Source of the DNA: an uncultured Spirochaetia bacterium
GTDB taxonomy: Bacteria > Spirochaetota > UBA4802 > JAGODF01
Direction: 5' to 3'
Assembly: GCA_937967705.1 (NCBI GenBank)
Contig: CALCJG010000501.1
Span: 1-13,489 of the forward strand
DNA: 13,489 nucleotides
The notes under the pieces are model-generated. The model was given only the letters and a program-made list of their open reading frames with translations. It searched no databases and was not told the DNA's origin. Below, one piece after another: positions 1 through 6,845 of this stretch (within the stretch, counting starts at the first letter, position 1; every line of letters starts with the position of its first letter). A program made the position numbers and the translations under genes.

Positions 1-137
1 CCCATTCCCAGCTATCAGAAGCCCAGCAAAGGGAAGGAGGTCTCACTCCTGAGCTTGTACGGTTGTCAGTGGGCCTTGAGCATCCAGACGACATCATAGA
101 GGCTCTCGATGAGGGGCTGGCGATGACCAAACAATAG
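1..137 (+). CDS. C-terminal end of a Cys/Met-metabolism PLP-dependent enzyme (O-acetylhomoserine sulfhydrylase or cystathionine synthase/lyase type), partial
   Basis: The frame starting at base 3 is open from the window edge to a TAG at 135-137 and encodes 44 residues. It includes [20 protein letters not shown] and then [19 protein letters not shown]. The pattern HSQL...G(L/V)TP-(E/D)L-(V/I)RLS-VG-E-DDII-DL is the standard carboxy end of the Cys/Met-metabolism PLP enzyme family, where the Arg of the RLS segment contacts the substrate carboxylate. The lysine that binds PLP lies outside the window, so sulfhydrylase (MetY), cystathionine gamma-synthase and gamma-lyase cannot be separated. The wording is closest to MetY-type enzymes, which make homocysteine from O-acetylhomoserine and sulfide in the cytoplasm. 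The family call is firm; the exact enzyme is not. Confidence 0.85.
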   Translation, partial: HSQLSEAQQREGGLTPELVRLSVGLEHPDDIIEALDEGLAMTKQ

Positions 138-160
138 AATTACAGGGGTGAATCAACACG

Positions 161-241
161 ATGAAATACAGAGATTCCGGAAGAATGAAGAGGGATGAGA
201 GCAGCACCAATGTTCTTAAAATATTATCAATTAGGAGATAA
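161..241 (+). CDS. Possible 26-codon leader ORF ahead of the transport operon
   Basis: An ATG at 161 follows a purine-rich stretch AGGGGTGA (144-151) at a usable distance. It opens 26 codons (MKYRDSGRMKRDESSTNVLK then ILSIRR) ending in TAA at 239-241. The stop lies inside the ribosome-binding region of the next gene, whose ATG is at 246, so translation of the two could be coupled. The peptide is basic and hydrophilic with no signal peptide, and I recognise no family. It could be a regulatory leader, a small protein, or chance; without conservation data the call is weak. Confidence 0.3.
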   Translation: MKYRDSGRMKRDESSTNVLKILSIRR

Positions 242-245
242 CAAA

Positions 246-686
246 ATGAGAATGATAAGCAAATCCATATTATCAGCCCTGTTTATGTGTTTTGCCGCAG
301 TAATTGCATTGGATTCATGCAAACAGCCAAACACTGCAAAACCCGGCACGGAGTATCTCGAAAGGGGATCCAAGATCATAATCAATAAGGATCTGTCTTT
401 TGTATATGACTTCAATAAAAATCCCGCCATCGGCATGTTTCTTGTTCGGATCAAGGTAACCGATACCGCAAACAACAATGTTGATACACTCAGGATTACA
501 GGCCAGTCGGGAATGCCTTCAATGAAAGATGCTCATGATTCCGGGGAGGTCGAATTCCAGATCAACAAGGAAGGGGTATATCTCCTGCCAGTTAATATCG
601 TAATGCCGGGCAATTGGGAGGTAGAGGTGAAGGTGTACAAGGACAAGACCAGAATTTTTAACGGCAGGATAGGAATTAATGTATAA
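246..686 (+). CDS. Putative lipoprotein with a YtkA/FixH-like domain
   Basis: I chose the start at 246 because AGGAG (233-237) sits at good spacing before it. An upstream in-frame ATG at 195 has no such site and would put 17 extra residues before the signal peptide. The 146-residue product begins with two basic residues and a hydrophobic segment (about residues 6-21) ending in LDSC, a loose lipobox, so export and lipidation at Cys24 are likely. The rest is a beta-rich domain with GMPSM near the middle and GVYLLPVNIVMPGNWEVEV towards the end. This matches the Gly/Met/Pro layout of YtkA/FixH-like domains, which occur with copper and cytochrome-oxidase functions and in membrane transport operons. 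The gene overlaps the next by 8 bases, so the two are cotranscribed. Domain assignment is moderate; metal binding is inference. Confidence 0.7.
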   Translation: MRMISKSILSALFMCFAAVIALDSCKQPNTAKPGTEYLERGSKIIINKDLSFVYDFNKNPAIGMFLVRIKVTDTANNNVDTLRITGQSGMPSMKDAHDSGEVEFQINKEGVYLLPVNIVMPGNWEVEVKVYKDKTRIFNGRIGINV

Positions 687-1671
687 ACAGGTCATCCTGA
701 TTCCCGTGATTATTTTCACGATGTTCATGACCGCCGAAACCCTGACCGCATCGAGTTCTCTTCTTTACATCGAAGCTCAGGGTGTGGGAGGTTATACGTC
801 CATGGGTGATAATCCCGTATTATACTCGATGAAGCAGGACGACCCGATGCAAAAGCCTTCAGTCGGCGTGGATTATATTCAGAAGTTTTCAACAGAAACC
901 GGTGACTTCGCCACCCTCTTTTTTCAGGGAAGAGCCGCTTATGATGCTCAGGAAAAAAACAACATAGAACCTCAGGTCTACAATGCTTATGTTGTAGGCA
1001 AATTTCCCGGTGTCGATATATGGGCCGGGCATAACAGGATAGCACTTGGCCTGGCTTCATATCTTGACAGCCATGGTCTTCTTCTCCAGCCGCTCGGCAT
1101 GATGGGATATGGATTCGACCGAGACTGGGGTGCAGGAATTTCCCGTGATTTTGAAAAAGCTGACCTGAAAATCGCAACATCAACAGGTACCGGGATGGGT
1201 TTGTATACGCGGGGCAATTACCTCGTAACTGGAAGGGTTTCTTACGGCGTACTGTCTCAGGATAATTTTAATATAGGAGTATCCGGTGCTTACGGCAAAA
1301 TCCTTGAAACAATGGGATATGACACCATGTACGACAGGCCCATATTGTTCTCGATGGGAAGCATCGACGCAACACTCCTGTGGGACAATTTTGAATGGCG
1401 AGCCGAAGCCATCTCGGGCAAGAAAGACCGCGAGGTCGCATACGCAGTGCTCAACCGATTTACTGTCAAGCTGCTCGATGAAAACAGACTGAGCCTGGAA
1501 GTTCAACCAGTATATACTAAAGCAGATATGGGAAAAGATGTGATCGCGTACGGTGGGATATCATATCTTATTACATCTTACCTCACAGGGCGTTCGATGT
1601 ATTCCTATTCCTATTTGGAGAAGGAGCATCGAATCATTCTGCAAATATATTACTATGAAAAAGTTATATAA
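679..1671 (+). CDS. Outer-membrane beta-barrel protein (porin-like)
   Basis: The 330-residue product has an N-terminal signal peptide: Lys3, a hydrophobic run at about residues 5-18, and a probable cleavage near AETLTASS. The remainder shows the alternating polar/aromatic pattern of amphipathic beta strands, with many Gly, Tyr and Asp turns, and no hydrophobic helix. It therefore most likely inserts in the outer membrane as a barrel. No recognisable family motif is visible; length and texture resemble porin-type proteins of roughly 14-16 strands. Its ATG overlaps the end of the preceding lipoprotein gene, and a GGA-rich site lies just upstream. In this operon it could form the outer-membrane path, or an anchoring partner, for material handled by the ABC transporter encoded downstream; that role is inferred from context. 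Confidence 0.75.
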   Translation: MYKQVILIPVIIFTMFMTAETLTASSSLLYIEAQGVGGYTSMGDNPVLYSMKQDDPMQKPSVGVDYIQKFSTETGDFATLFFQGRAAYDAQEKNNIEPQVYNAYVVGKFPGVDIWAGHNRIALGLASYLDSHGLLLQPLGMMGYGFDRDWGAGISRDFEKADLKIATSTGTGMGLYTRGNYLVTGRVSYGVLSQDNFNIGVSGAYGKILETMGYDTMYDRPILFSMGSIDATLLWDNFEWRAEAISGKKDREVAYAVLNRFTVKLLDENRLSLEVQPVYTKADMGKDVIAYGGISYLITSYLTGRSMYSYSYLEKEHRIILQIYYYEKVI

Positions 1672-1683
1672 GAGGAGGCAGCC

Positions 1684-2295
1684 ATGAAACAGATTTTTCT
1701 CAGCTTAATAATAATTCTAGCCTATAACGGGACAACCTTTGCCGCCACCGGCTGTGATCTCAATGATCCAGACAGGGACGTTCGAAGACTTTTTCCCGGA
1801 TCAACAGGCTATAAAACCGATTATGTTTCGATCGACAAGAAGGGCGGAGAGAAACTCCTTTCCGTGGTAGAACAGAAACTGGGTGATCGTTTCAGCGGAT
1901 TATACGAAACAATTGATGTACCCTATACGATCTACACAATTTTCAGGGGAAAGCAGAAAGTGGGCTATATCCATGGCGTGAATCAAAAAGGTAAGTACGG
2001 CGGGATACAGGTATTTCTTGTCCTAAACATGAAAGGAACCATTATGAACTTCTATTATCAGAAGCTGACCGGCAGATCAGCTTCAAGGCTCAGGACGGCC
2101 GCCTTCGGCAAGCAGTTTGTCGGTCTGAGCCTTGCCGATTTCATGCAATATGATCCGGTTTCCGGAAAAGCGAAGGGACGGGTAGCCGTAATTCGAAACC
2201 ATGCCCCCGACGCTGAAAACGATTTCAAGGCCACCCTTCGGGGAGTGAAAAAAAACCTTATCCTCATGAATGTGTTCGTATATGGTAACAATTGA
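1684..2295 (+). CDS. Exported protein with an FMN-binding-domain-like fold
   Basis: This 203-residue protein follows a strong site (GAGGAGG, 1672-1678) and starts with a clear signal peptide ending near TTFAAT. The mature part starts with a segment of the type DVRRLFPGSTGY, then YTIFRGKQKVGYIHGVN, GGIQVFLVLNMKGTIMNFYY and AAFGKQFVGLSL. That order (LFP motif, GK-hydrophobic-GYIHG, then a dG-I strand and a QFVGL segment) resembles FMN-binding domains of the RnfG/NqrC/NosR group. I do not see the Ser/Thr-Gly-Ala-Thr flavin attachment motif, so covalent FMN is unlikely and flavin binding is unproven. It lies 12 bases after the barrel gene and just before the permease gene, so it may be a periplasmic partner of that transporter. 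Confidence 0.6.
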   Translation: MKQIFLSLIIILAYNGTTFAATGCDLNDPDRDVRRLFPGSTGYKTDYVSIDKKGGEKLLSVVEQKLGDRFSGLYETIDVPYTIYTIFRGKQKVGYIHGVNQKGKYGGIQVFLVLNMKGTIMNFYYQKLTGRSASRLRTAAFGKQFVGLSLADFMQYDPVSGKAKGRVAVIRNHAPDAENDFKATLRGVKKNLILMNVFVYGNN

Positions 2296-2326
2296 GAGAT
2301 AGGGCTAATATAAGAGGTTCGACGTC

Positions 2327-3511
2327 ATGAAAATATACCAGATCGCCTATAAAAACCTATTTGGGAAAAAAGTCAGGAGCACACTCACCATAATCGGTAT
2401 AGCGCTATCCGCGTGGGTGCTTGCCAGTCTAATCGGCTTCAATCGGGGATACGAATCGTCTCTCAGCAGGGATATCGACAACATGGGTTTTCAGATAATT
2501 CTCACTGCAAAAGGTTGCCCCTACGAGGCTGCAACACTGATGCTAAAGGGAGGGACAGGACTCAAGTACCTTCCGGAGAAAGTGGCAAGCGACATCGCCT
2601 CAGACAAGGAAGTCAAGAGACTTTCTACAATGCTCATGCAGGCAGTCTTTGACCCGAACAAGGGAGAAAGCGGCGGAATCATGGCATACCAGGGTGTCGA
2701 TCCCGCTAATTATCCGCAAATGAAAACATACCTCAAATTCAAACAGGGAAAATGGTTCAAGAATCAGACGGCATACGAAGCTGTTCTGGGGTATGAAGCC
2801 GCCGAGCTGGAACAGCGCGAGGTAGGAGACAAGATTCTAATACCGGGCAAGAACATTGAACTTACCGTCGTGGGTATTCTGCAAAGGAGCGGGACACAGG
2901 ATGACGGTACGATTTTCATTCCTGTCAAGACGGTACAGAAAATATTCGGCATGGAGGGAAAGATTACCGGCGTCGGAATACAGGTAAACCAGGGTGTTGA
3001 CATGGCAAAATTTGAGGAAAAACTCTACAAGCTTCCTGATGTACAGGTCGTATCCATGGCACAGGTCAAGCAAACCATATTAAACCTTGTATCGACGGCC
3101 AGAGTCATGGTTCTCTCAATAGCAGTGATCGCCATCATTATATCCATGGTAGGTGTCATCAATACCATACTCATGTCGGTCTACGAGCGTTTCAGAGAAA
3201 TCGGGATTCTGAAAAGTATGGGAGCAATGCCGAGGGATATTTTTTTCATGATCTGGATTGAGACAGTAATCCTATGCTCCATAGGCGGACTCATCGGGAA
3301 CACAATTGCTTATGTCCTTTCTAAAATTACAGGAATCATCGTCCGAAGCATCCTACCGTATGCGCCGACTGGTGATCTCGTATCGATAGATCCGGGACTG
3401 ATTATTACAACGTCTCTGACGATCATTGTCATAGGTTTCCTGAGCGGGATCTATCCGGCATTCAAAGCCGCACGGATAAGACCGATTGAATCCATCCGAA
3501 AGGAGGACTGA
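2327..3511 (+). CDS. ABC transporter permease, MacB/FtsX type
   Basis: This 394-residue integral membrane protein has the four-helix MacB/FtsX layout. Helix 1 is at about residues 17-40 (LTIIGIALSAWVLASLIGF), followed by a periplasmic MacB_PCD-type domain of about 215 residues. A hydrophobic pair of segments flanks the typical cytoplasmic loop YERFREIGILKSMGAMPRDI, and a last helix ends in the family signature GIYPAFKAARIRPIESIR. It would pair with the ATPase encoded immediately downstream, whose start lies 2 bases after this stop. MacB-type pumps do not carry substrate through a channel in the inner membrane; they drive periplasmic conformational work, such as expelling lipoproteins, peptides or toxins through partner proteins. 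The presence of an exported partner and a barrel upstream fits that, but the substrate cannot be read from the sequence. Confidence 0.93.
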   Translation: MKIYQIAYKNLFGKKVRSTLTIIGIALSAWVLASLIGFNRGYESSLSRDIDNMGFQIILTAKGCPYEAATLMLKGGTGLKYLPEKVASDIASDKEVKRLSTMLMQAVFDPNKGESGGIMAYQGVDPANYPQMKTYLKFKQGKWFKNQTAYEAVLGYEAAELEQREVGDKILIPGKNIELTVVGILQRSGTQDDGTIFIPVKTVQKIFGMEGKITGVGIQVNQGVDMAKFEEKLYKLPDVQVVSMAQVKQTILNLVSTARVMVLSIAVIAIIISMVGVINTILMSVYERFREIGILKSMGAMPRDIFFMIWIETVILCSIGGLIGNTIAYVLSKITGIIVRSILPYAPTGDLVSIDPGLIITTSLTIIVIGFLSGIYPAFKAARIRPIESIRKED

Positions 3512-3512
3512 T

Positions 3513-4202
3513 ATGCCAGGTGAGAATATAGCCCTGAAAGCCTCAAAGATTTCAAAAATATACAAAAGAGGAATTGAAGAAATCCCGGCGGTGAACGGTG
3601 TTTCACTCGAAATTCAGTCGGGCGAATTTGTATCATTTATCGGCCCGTCCGGATCCGGCAAGACAACTCTCATCAACATTCTCGGCTGCCTTGATAATCC
3701 AACTTCAGGGAAGCTCGTCATAGCCGGCCGGGAGATTTTCAGTTCCGGAAAGTTTTTTTCTGAGAGCGCACTCACCAGGATTCGCCGTGAATACTTTGGA
3801 TATATATTCCAGAATTTCCACCTGATCCCGACTCTTTCCGTCTACGAGAACGTCGCAGTGCCTTTGACTTTCTTCCGCAAAAAGGATGTATCGGACGCGG
3901 ATATAGAAAAACTGCTTGAAATACTGGGTCTCGGAAAAAGGATGAGGCATCTCCCCGGACAACTATCGGGGGGGGAGATGCAGCGGGTTGCCATAGCCCG
4001 TGCTCTTGTGAACAAACCTCTCATCCTGCTAGCCGATGAACCTACTGGGAATCTCGATTCCCAGAGGAGCGGCGACATAGGGAACATATTAAAAGAGCTG
4101 AACCGGAAAGAGGGAATCACAATGATTCTGGTCACCCACAATCCGCAACTAGCCAAACTCGGAGACAGGATCGTTGAGATGAGGGACGGGAATATTGTAT
4201 AG
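3513..4202 (+). CDS. ABC transporter ATP-binding protein, MacB/LolD type
   Basis: I chose the start at 3513 because AAAGGAGG (3500-3505 region) lies at ideal spacing; an earlier in-frame ATG at 3486 would sit inside the permease gene. The 229-residue ATPase is complete. It has Walker A GPSGSGKT at residues 44-51, Q-loop in YIFQNFHLIPTLSVYENV, signature LSGGEMQRVAIARAL, Walker B LILLADEPTGNLD, and the H-loop histidine in LVTHN. The PTLSVYENV and GNLDS wording is characteristic of the MacB/LolD/FtsE group. It powers the permease encoded just upstream. It is 34 bases before the regulator gene. Confidence 0.96.
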   Translation: MPGENIALKASKISKIYKRGIEEIPAVNGVSLEIQSGEFVSFIGPSGSGKTTLINILGCLDNPTSGKLVIAGREIFSSGKFFSESALTRIRREYFGYIFQNFHLIPTLSVYENVAVPLTFFRKKDVSDADIEKLLEILGLGKRMRHLPGQLSGGEMQRVAIARALVNKPLILLADEPTGNLDSQRSGDIGNILKELNRKEGITMILVTHNPQLAKLGDRIVEMRDGNIV

Positions 4203-4236
4203 CGGACTGAATGATTTGCTATGACAGGAGACTACA

Positions 4237-4674
4237 ATGAAACTCTCGACACGCAGCAGATACGGGGTGAGGTTGATGTACGAGCTTGCCATACATTATG
4301 GAAAAGACCCGGTGATTATCAAGGATATTGCCCGACGTCAGCAGATATCGGAAAAGTACCTCTCAAAAATTGTCATACCGCTCAAGGGGGCCCGTCTGGT
4401 CATCTCATCGCGGGGCTCCAACGGCGGTTATATACTGGCACGCGAACCCTCGAAAATAACCTTGAGAGAGATCATCGAAATACTGGAAGGGGATATAACA
4501 CCAGTGGAGTGTGTAAAAAACACGAAATTATGCAGCCGTTCCACGGATTGCCCCACACGGGAAATCTGGTGCAGCCTGGACAGATCGATTGCCGGATTTC
4601 TCGACAGCATCACCCTCGAAGATCTGGCAGGAAAAGCCGGTGAGGGGTTCGGCAATAATAACTATTGCATATAG
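4237..4674 (+). CDS. Rrf2-family transcriptional regulator with IscR-like cysteines
   Basis: The 145-residue protein has a winged-helix domain starting MKLSTRSRYGVRLMYELA. It carries the helix-turn-helix (IKDIARRQQISEKYLSKIV) and the wing SSRGSNGGYILAREP, all standard for Rrf2 regulators. Three cysteines, C92, C99 and C105 (spacing C-X6-C-X5-C), fall where IscR-type and NsrR-type members hold an iron-sulfur cluster, and a further Cys lies at 112. It therefore probably senses redox state, nitric oxide, iron or Fe-S supply through a cluster in the cytoplasm. AGGAG at 4226-4230 sets the start. As the last gene of the transport operon it is a good candidate for autoregulating the operon, although I could not identify an operator. 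CymR-type (sulfur) regulation is less likely because CymR lacks these cysteines. Confidence 0.92.
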   Translation: MKLSTRSRYGVRLMYELAIHYGKDPVIIKDIARRQQISEKYLSKIVIPLKGARLVISSRGSNGGYILAREPSKITLREIIEILEGDITPVECVKNTKLCSRSTDCPTREIWCSLDRSIAGFLDSITLEDLAGKAGEGFGNNNYCI

Positions 4675-5000
4675 GATGAATATAAAACAACGTCGATCGG
4701 ATTCCAAAGCTTTCAAGATGCGATGCAGGGATTTATCATCACACCGGGTCTTCAGAGCAACGCCCTATCTCTTTCGAATAACAGCCTCGCGATAAGAAGG
4801 TGATACGCAACAAACCTTCTGGCAACTCGAAAATCCCTGGCCTGTTGCCCATGGAAACCCTAAAAAGCTAACGTCTTTTAGACAGGGACACTGCCCCTCC
4901 CTCCCCGATGAAGGAGCAGACCGGGAGTTTCTGCCATGGGACGGTATTCACCGTCATCCCCTTCTTCACAACTCGGTTCTGCATTACCCTTCTCTCGATT
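4675..5000. other. Intergenic region with a run of inverted repeats
   Basis: No convincing gene is present between the convergent Rrf2 and DUF368 genes. Three or four inverted repeats follow one another: AGAAGG/CCTTCT (4795-4800, 4815-4820), GGCAAC/GTTGCC (4821-4826, 4844-4849), CTAAAA/TTTTAG (4860-4865, 4876-4881), and a weaker CTGC/GCAG pair around 4889-4919. None is followed by a clear T-tract on the plus strand, so ordinary intrinsic termination is not obvious. They may be 3' UTR structure, a decayed element, or a small structured RNA. Confidence 0.4.
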
Positions 5001-5032
5001 GAAGAAATCCGGGAATCTCCCGAGGAGCCCGG
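5001..5032 (-). terminator. Probable terminator of the DUF368 gene
   Basis: Just past the DUF368 stop codon (5038-5040), the minus strand reads CCGGGCTCC, a three-base turn, then GGAG, ATT, CCCGG, followed by ATTTCTTC. This forms a GC-rich stem (5009-5013 with 5028-5032, and 5017-5020 with 5024-5027) with a three-base bulge. The tail is only partly T-rich, so efficiency is uncertain. Confidence 0.55.
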
Positions 5033-5037
5033 CAGGG

Positions 5038-6048
5038 CTAAGCCGGCTGCGAATCACCCCCCCTGCCGCTTCGCCGTTCGATCACGATCATGACCGCCAC
5101 CAGGGCCGATCCGGCCAGAAAAGCCGCCAGGGTGACGATCTCGCCCGAGCCCAGGGAATCAGGGATTCTGTTGGAGAGATAGACCACCTCACTGCCCACC
5201 GCGACTGTGTGCTTGAAGGGCCAGATAACCCAGAGGGACCCCAGCACCAGTCCCAGGAGAAAACCCAGAGTGGAATCGTAAAATCGTCTCAGCAAAAAGT
5301 TAAGAAGCCGCGTGAAGGAGATGATTCCCGCCAGACACCCAAAGGCAAAAATGAAGAGGACCGGGAGGTTAAAGACGGATATGGCCCTGAGGATGTCGAA
5401 GTATCCTCCCATGAGCAGTAAAACGAAGGAGCCGCTGATGCCCGGCAGGATCATGGCAGAGATGGAAACGGCCCCGGCGACAAAATAAAAAGCGTATCTC
5501 CCGGCGCTGACCTTTCCGGTCTCGTGGCCTTCACGGGCCGCCTGGGAGATTTCCTGACGCGCCTGGGCCTTGCGGATCATGTCCTCCTTTGACATGGACT
5601 CGGTCACGGCAACGATCCCCGCGGCTGCTATAAGTATGGCGAGAAAGACCGGAAGGGTCTTTTTCCTGATGAGCATCCAGGGGGTGAGGGCTGACACCAA
5701 CACCAGTCCGAAAAAGAAACCATAGGTGGGATCGTGCTGTTTTTCCAGGAGATAGGACATGAGCTTGGCAAGGAGCCCGATAGCCGTCAGGGCCCCGATG
5801 AGAAGTTTAAGGAGGAAGGGCCCTTCGATCCTTTCGAATTCCCCGGAAAACAATTCCCGGTTTTCCTTCCGGAATGAAAGGGCTTTAATAAAGGCAATAA
5901 GGGTGGCCGAGGAGATGTTGTTGATACCGCCGATCAGCCTCTCATAAAACCCCAGCACCAGGGCCATGGTACCCCCCGAGACCCCGGGAATGATGTTGGC
6001 CACTCCTACGATGGCTCCGTAGAGGATATCAAGCAGATGCTGTCTCAT
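5038..6048 (-). CDS. DUF368 polyprenyl-phosphate transporter (PopT family)
   Basis: This 336-residue polytopic membrane protein carries the two DUF368 signatures. The first is GVANIIPGVSGGTMALVLG at residues 15-33 and the second is MILPGISGSFVLLLMGGYFD starting near residue 199, matching the internal inverted duplication of the family. Family members of the PopT type return undecaprenyl phosphate (the lipid carrier of cell-wall and envelope sugars) across the cytoplasmic membrane. A polar stretch at about residues 150-183 (rich in K, E, Q, R) separates the two halves and is probably a cytoplasmic loop. The start is supported by GGGAGA about 6 bases before the ATG. Length is in the usual range for the family. 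It is a single-gene unit, convergent with the operon to its left. Confidence 0.93.
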   Translation of the reverse strand: MRQHLLDILYGAIVGVANIIPGVSGGTMALVLGFYERLIGGINNISSATLIAFIKALSFRKENRELFSGEFERIEGPFLLKLLIGALTAIGLLAKLMSYLLEKQHDPTYGFFFGLVLVSALTPWMLIRKKTLPVFLAILIAAAGIVAVTESMSKEDMIRKAQARQEISQAAREGHETGKVSAGRYAFYFVAGAVSISAMILPGISGSFVLLLMGGYFDILRAISVFNLPVLFIFAFGCLAGIISFTRLLNFLLRRFYDSTLGFLLGLVLGSLWVIWPFKHTVAVGSEVVYLSNRIPDSLGSGEIVTLAAFLAGSALVAVMIVIERRSGRGGDSQPA

Positions 6049-6581
6049 TGGTTTTCTCCCATACCCTTATTTTACTGCCGGTGAGCGCCCGTCCCATCTG
6101 TATCATGCGAGTCATCGGGGAACGCTACCCCGGTCAGGATTAAAAGTCCATTCCTTTTTCATGAGGATGCTTATAAGCTCATCTGTTTCTATCTGATCAT
6201 GATATATTCTTTTGGCGGGATCCTCCCATCGAGTCTGTCGATACGGCCCTGCCCTATGAACTCATCGGAACCGGCAACCCTCCTCCTGGTTAATGCGAGG
6301 GGGAGTAAAATCCGTCTTTCGTTATGAGGGTCTACATCTCCTGAATATATAACATTCCTAAGACTGTTATATAAAGTGCAATTCCCCAATTATGAAATGG
6401 CGGTACAAAAAGGAGCGCTGGGATGCTTCCTATAATGCCCCTCCAAATTGAGGGTCGCTCATCATCTGAATTGGTGCAAGGCCCCAGGTTCACAAGAACA
6501 GCCGGGATTCTCCTTCATTCATCAGACCGTTGTGCCTATCTGCAGCTTGCATGCTGGGATGAGCGGTTTCCGCATATCTGC
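6049..6581. other. Gene-poor region upstream of the RNA locus, possible decayed coding sequence on minus strand
   Basis: I see no firm gene here. A minus-strand frame at 6189-6389 could encode 66 residues (ending GRIPPKEYIMIR) but has no good ribosome-binding site and no family match I know. Directly after its stop, another minus frame reads IETDELISILMKKEWTFNPD and stops near 6115. The change of frame with continuing protein-like texture might mean a broken gene. No repeat or insertion-sequence ends were found. Confidence 0.3.
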
Positions 6582-6609
6582 TTGACTTAATCAAGAAATC
6601 CGCTATAGT
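6582..6609 (+). promoter_or_regulatory. Sigma70-type promoter of the Y RNA-like gene
   Basis: TTGACT (6582-6587) and TATAGT (6604-6609) are separated by 16 bases and each differs from the consensus hexamer by one or two positions. The predicted start is about 6615, at or just inside the 5' strand of the RNA's closing stem (6612-6621), which supports both calls. No sigma54 (-24/-12) element was seen upstream. Confidence 0.7.
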
Positions 6610-6611
6610 AA

Positions 6612-6845
6612 CGGTGTCGGCAGGATTTCATCTGCCCCCGCGCCAGCGGCTCCCTATGCCGCGGCAGTGCGGGCGGCCGTGCCGCCCCGTATGCTCGGTC
6701 AGCGCTGTAACCGCCGGCACCATCTAATCTGTGGGTCAGGGGTTCGATTCCCCTCCGCGAAAGCGGTAGCTCAGTGGTAGAGCAACAGGCTAAACCCTGA
6801 TAAGGTTAAGAAGCCGATCACTTCTAAAAATGATCACCGACGCCG
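6612..6845 (+). ncRNA. Candidate bacterial Y RNA (YrlA-like) with a tRNA-mimicking module
   Basis: A promoter directly precedes this stretch and no ORF explains it. Its core is a permuted tRNA (see 6728-6789). The two ends can pair in either of two ways. The 5' strand GGTGTCGGC (6613-6621) pairs with GCCGA-T-CACT (6813-6822) leaving one bulged U, or CGGTGTCGG (6612-6620) pairs with CCGACGCCG (6837-6845) with one G-U. Between the 5' strand and the tRNA module are two strong hairpins: CC-A-GCGGC/GCCGC-GG (6643-6664), and GGGCGGC/GCCGCCC (6671-6687). Bacterial Y RNAs are built this way: a terminal stem that binds the Ro60/Rsr ring protein, and a tRNA-like effector module in which the acceptor stem is capped. 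The 3' end is uncertain and no T-tract terminator is visible, so the RNA may be processed from a longer transcript that also carries the slipin gene. Confidence 0.72.
6728..6789 (+). other. Circularly permuted tRNA-like domain inside the Y RNA
   Basis: Read in order: TCTGT (6728-6732, anticodon 3' strand), GGGTC (6733-6737, a canonical 5-nt variable loop), T-stem AGGGG (6738-6742), T-loop TTCGATT (6743-6749), CCCCT (6750-6754). Next come CCGC (6755-6758), GAAA (6759-6762) and GCGG (6763-6766), an acceptor-like stem closed by a GNRA tetraloop. TA (positions 8-9 of a tRNA) follows, then D-stem GCTC (6769-6772), D-loop AGTGGTA (6773-6779), GAGC (6780-6783), A (position 26), and ACAGG (6785-6789, anticodon 5' strand, pairing with 6728-6732 through one G-U). 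All invariant T-loop and D-loop bases (TTC-A, A14, GG18-19, A21) are kept. There is no CCA end, anticodon loop or 7-bp acceptor stem, so this is a mimic and not a charged tRNA. Confidence 0.9.

Noticed and set aside
725..1183. A 152-codon minus-strand frame opposite the barrel gene
   Set aside because: It overlaps a well-supported signal-peptide-bearing protein and has no start signal or recognisable domain.
6400..6581. A sigma54 promoter, expected for RtcR-type regulation of Y RNA loci
   Set aside because: TTGC motifs (for example at 6547-6550) lack a GG at the required -24 spacing on either strand.
6728..6789. An ordinary tRNA gene or two adjacent tRNA genes
   Set aside because: The T-arm half precedes the D-arm half, the acceptor stem is only 4 bp and is closed by GAAA, and no anticodon loop or CCA is present.
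6612..6845. Permuted group I intron, permuted group II intron or two-piece tmRNA
   Set aside because: No group I core elements or group II domain 5 hairpin are visible, and the complete D-arm with GCTC/GAGC excludes tmRNA.
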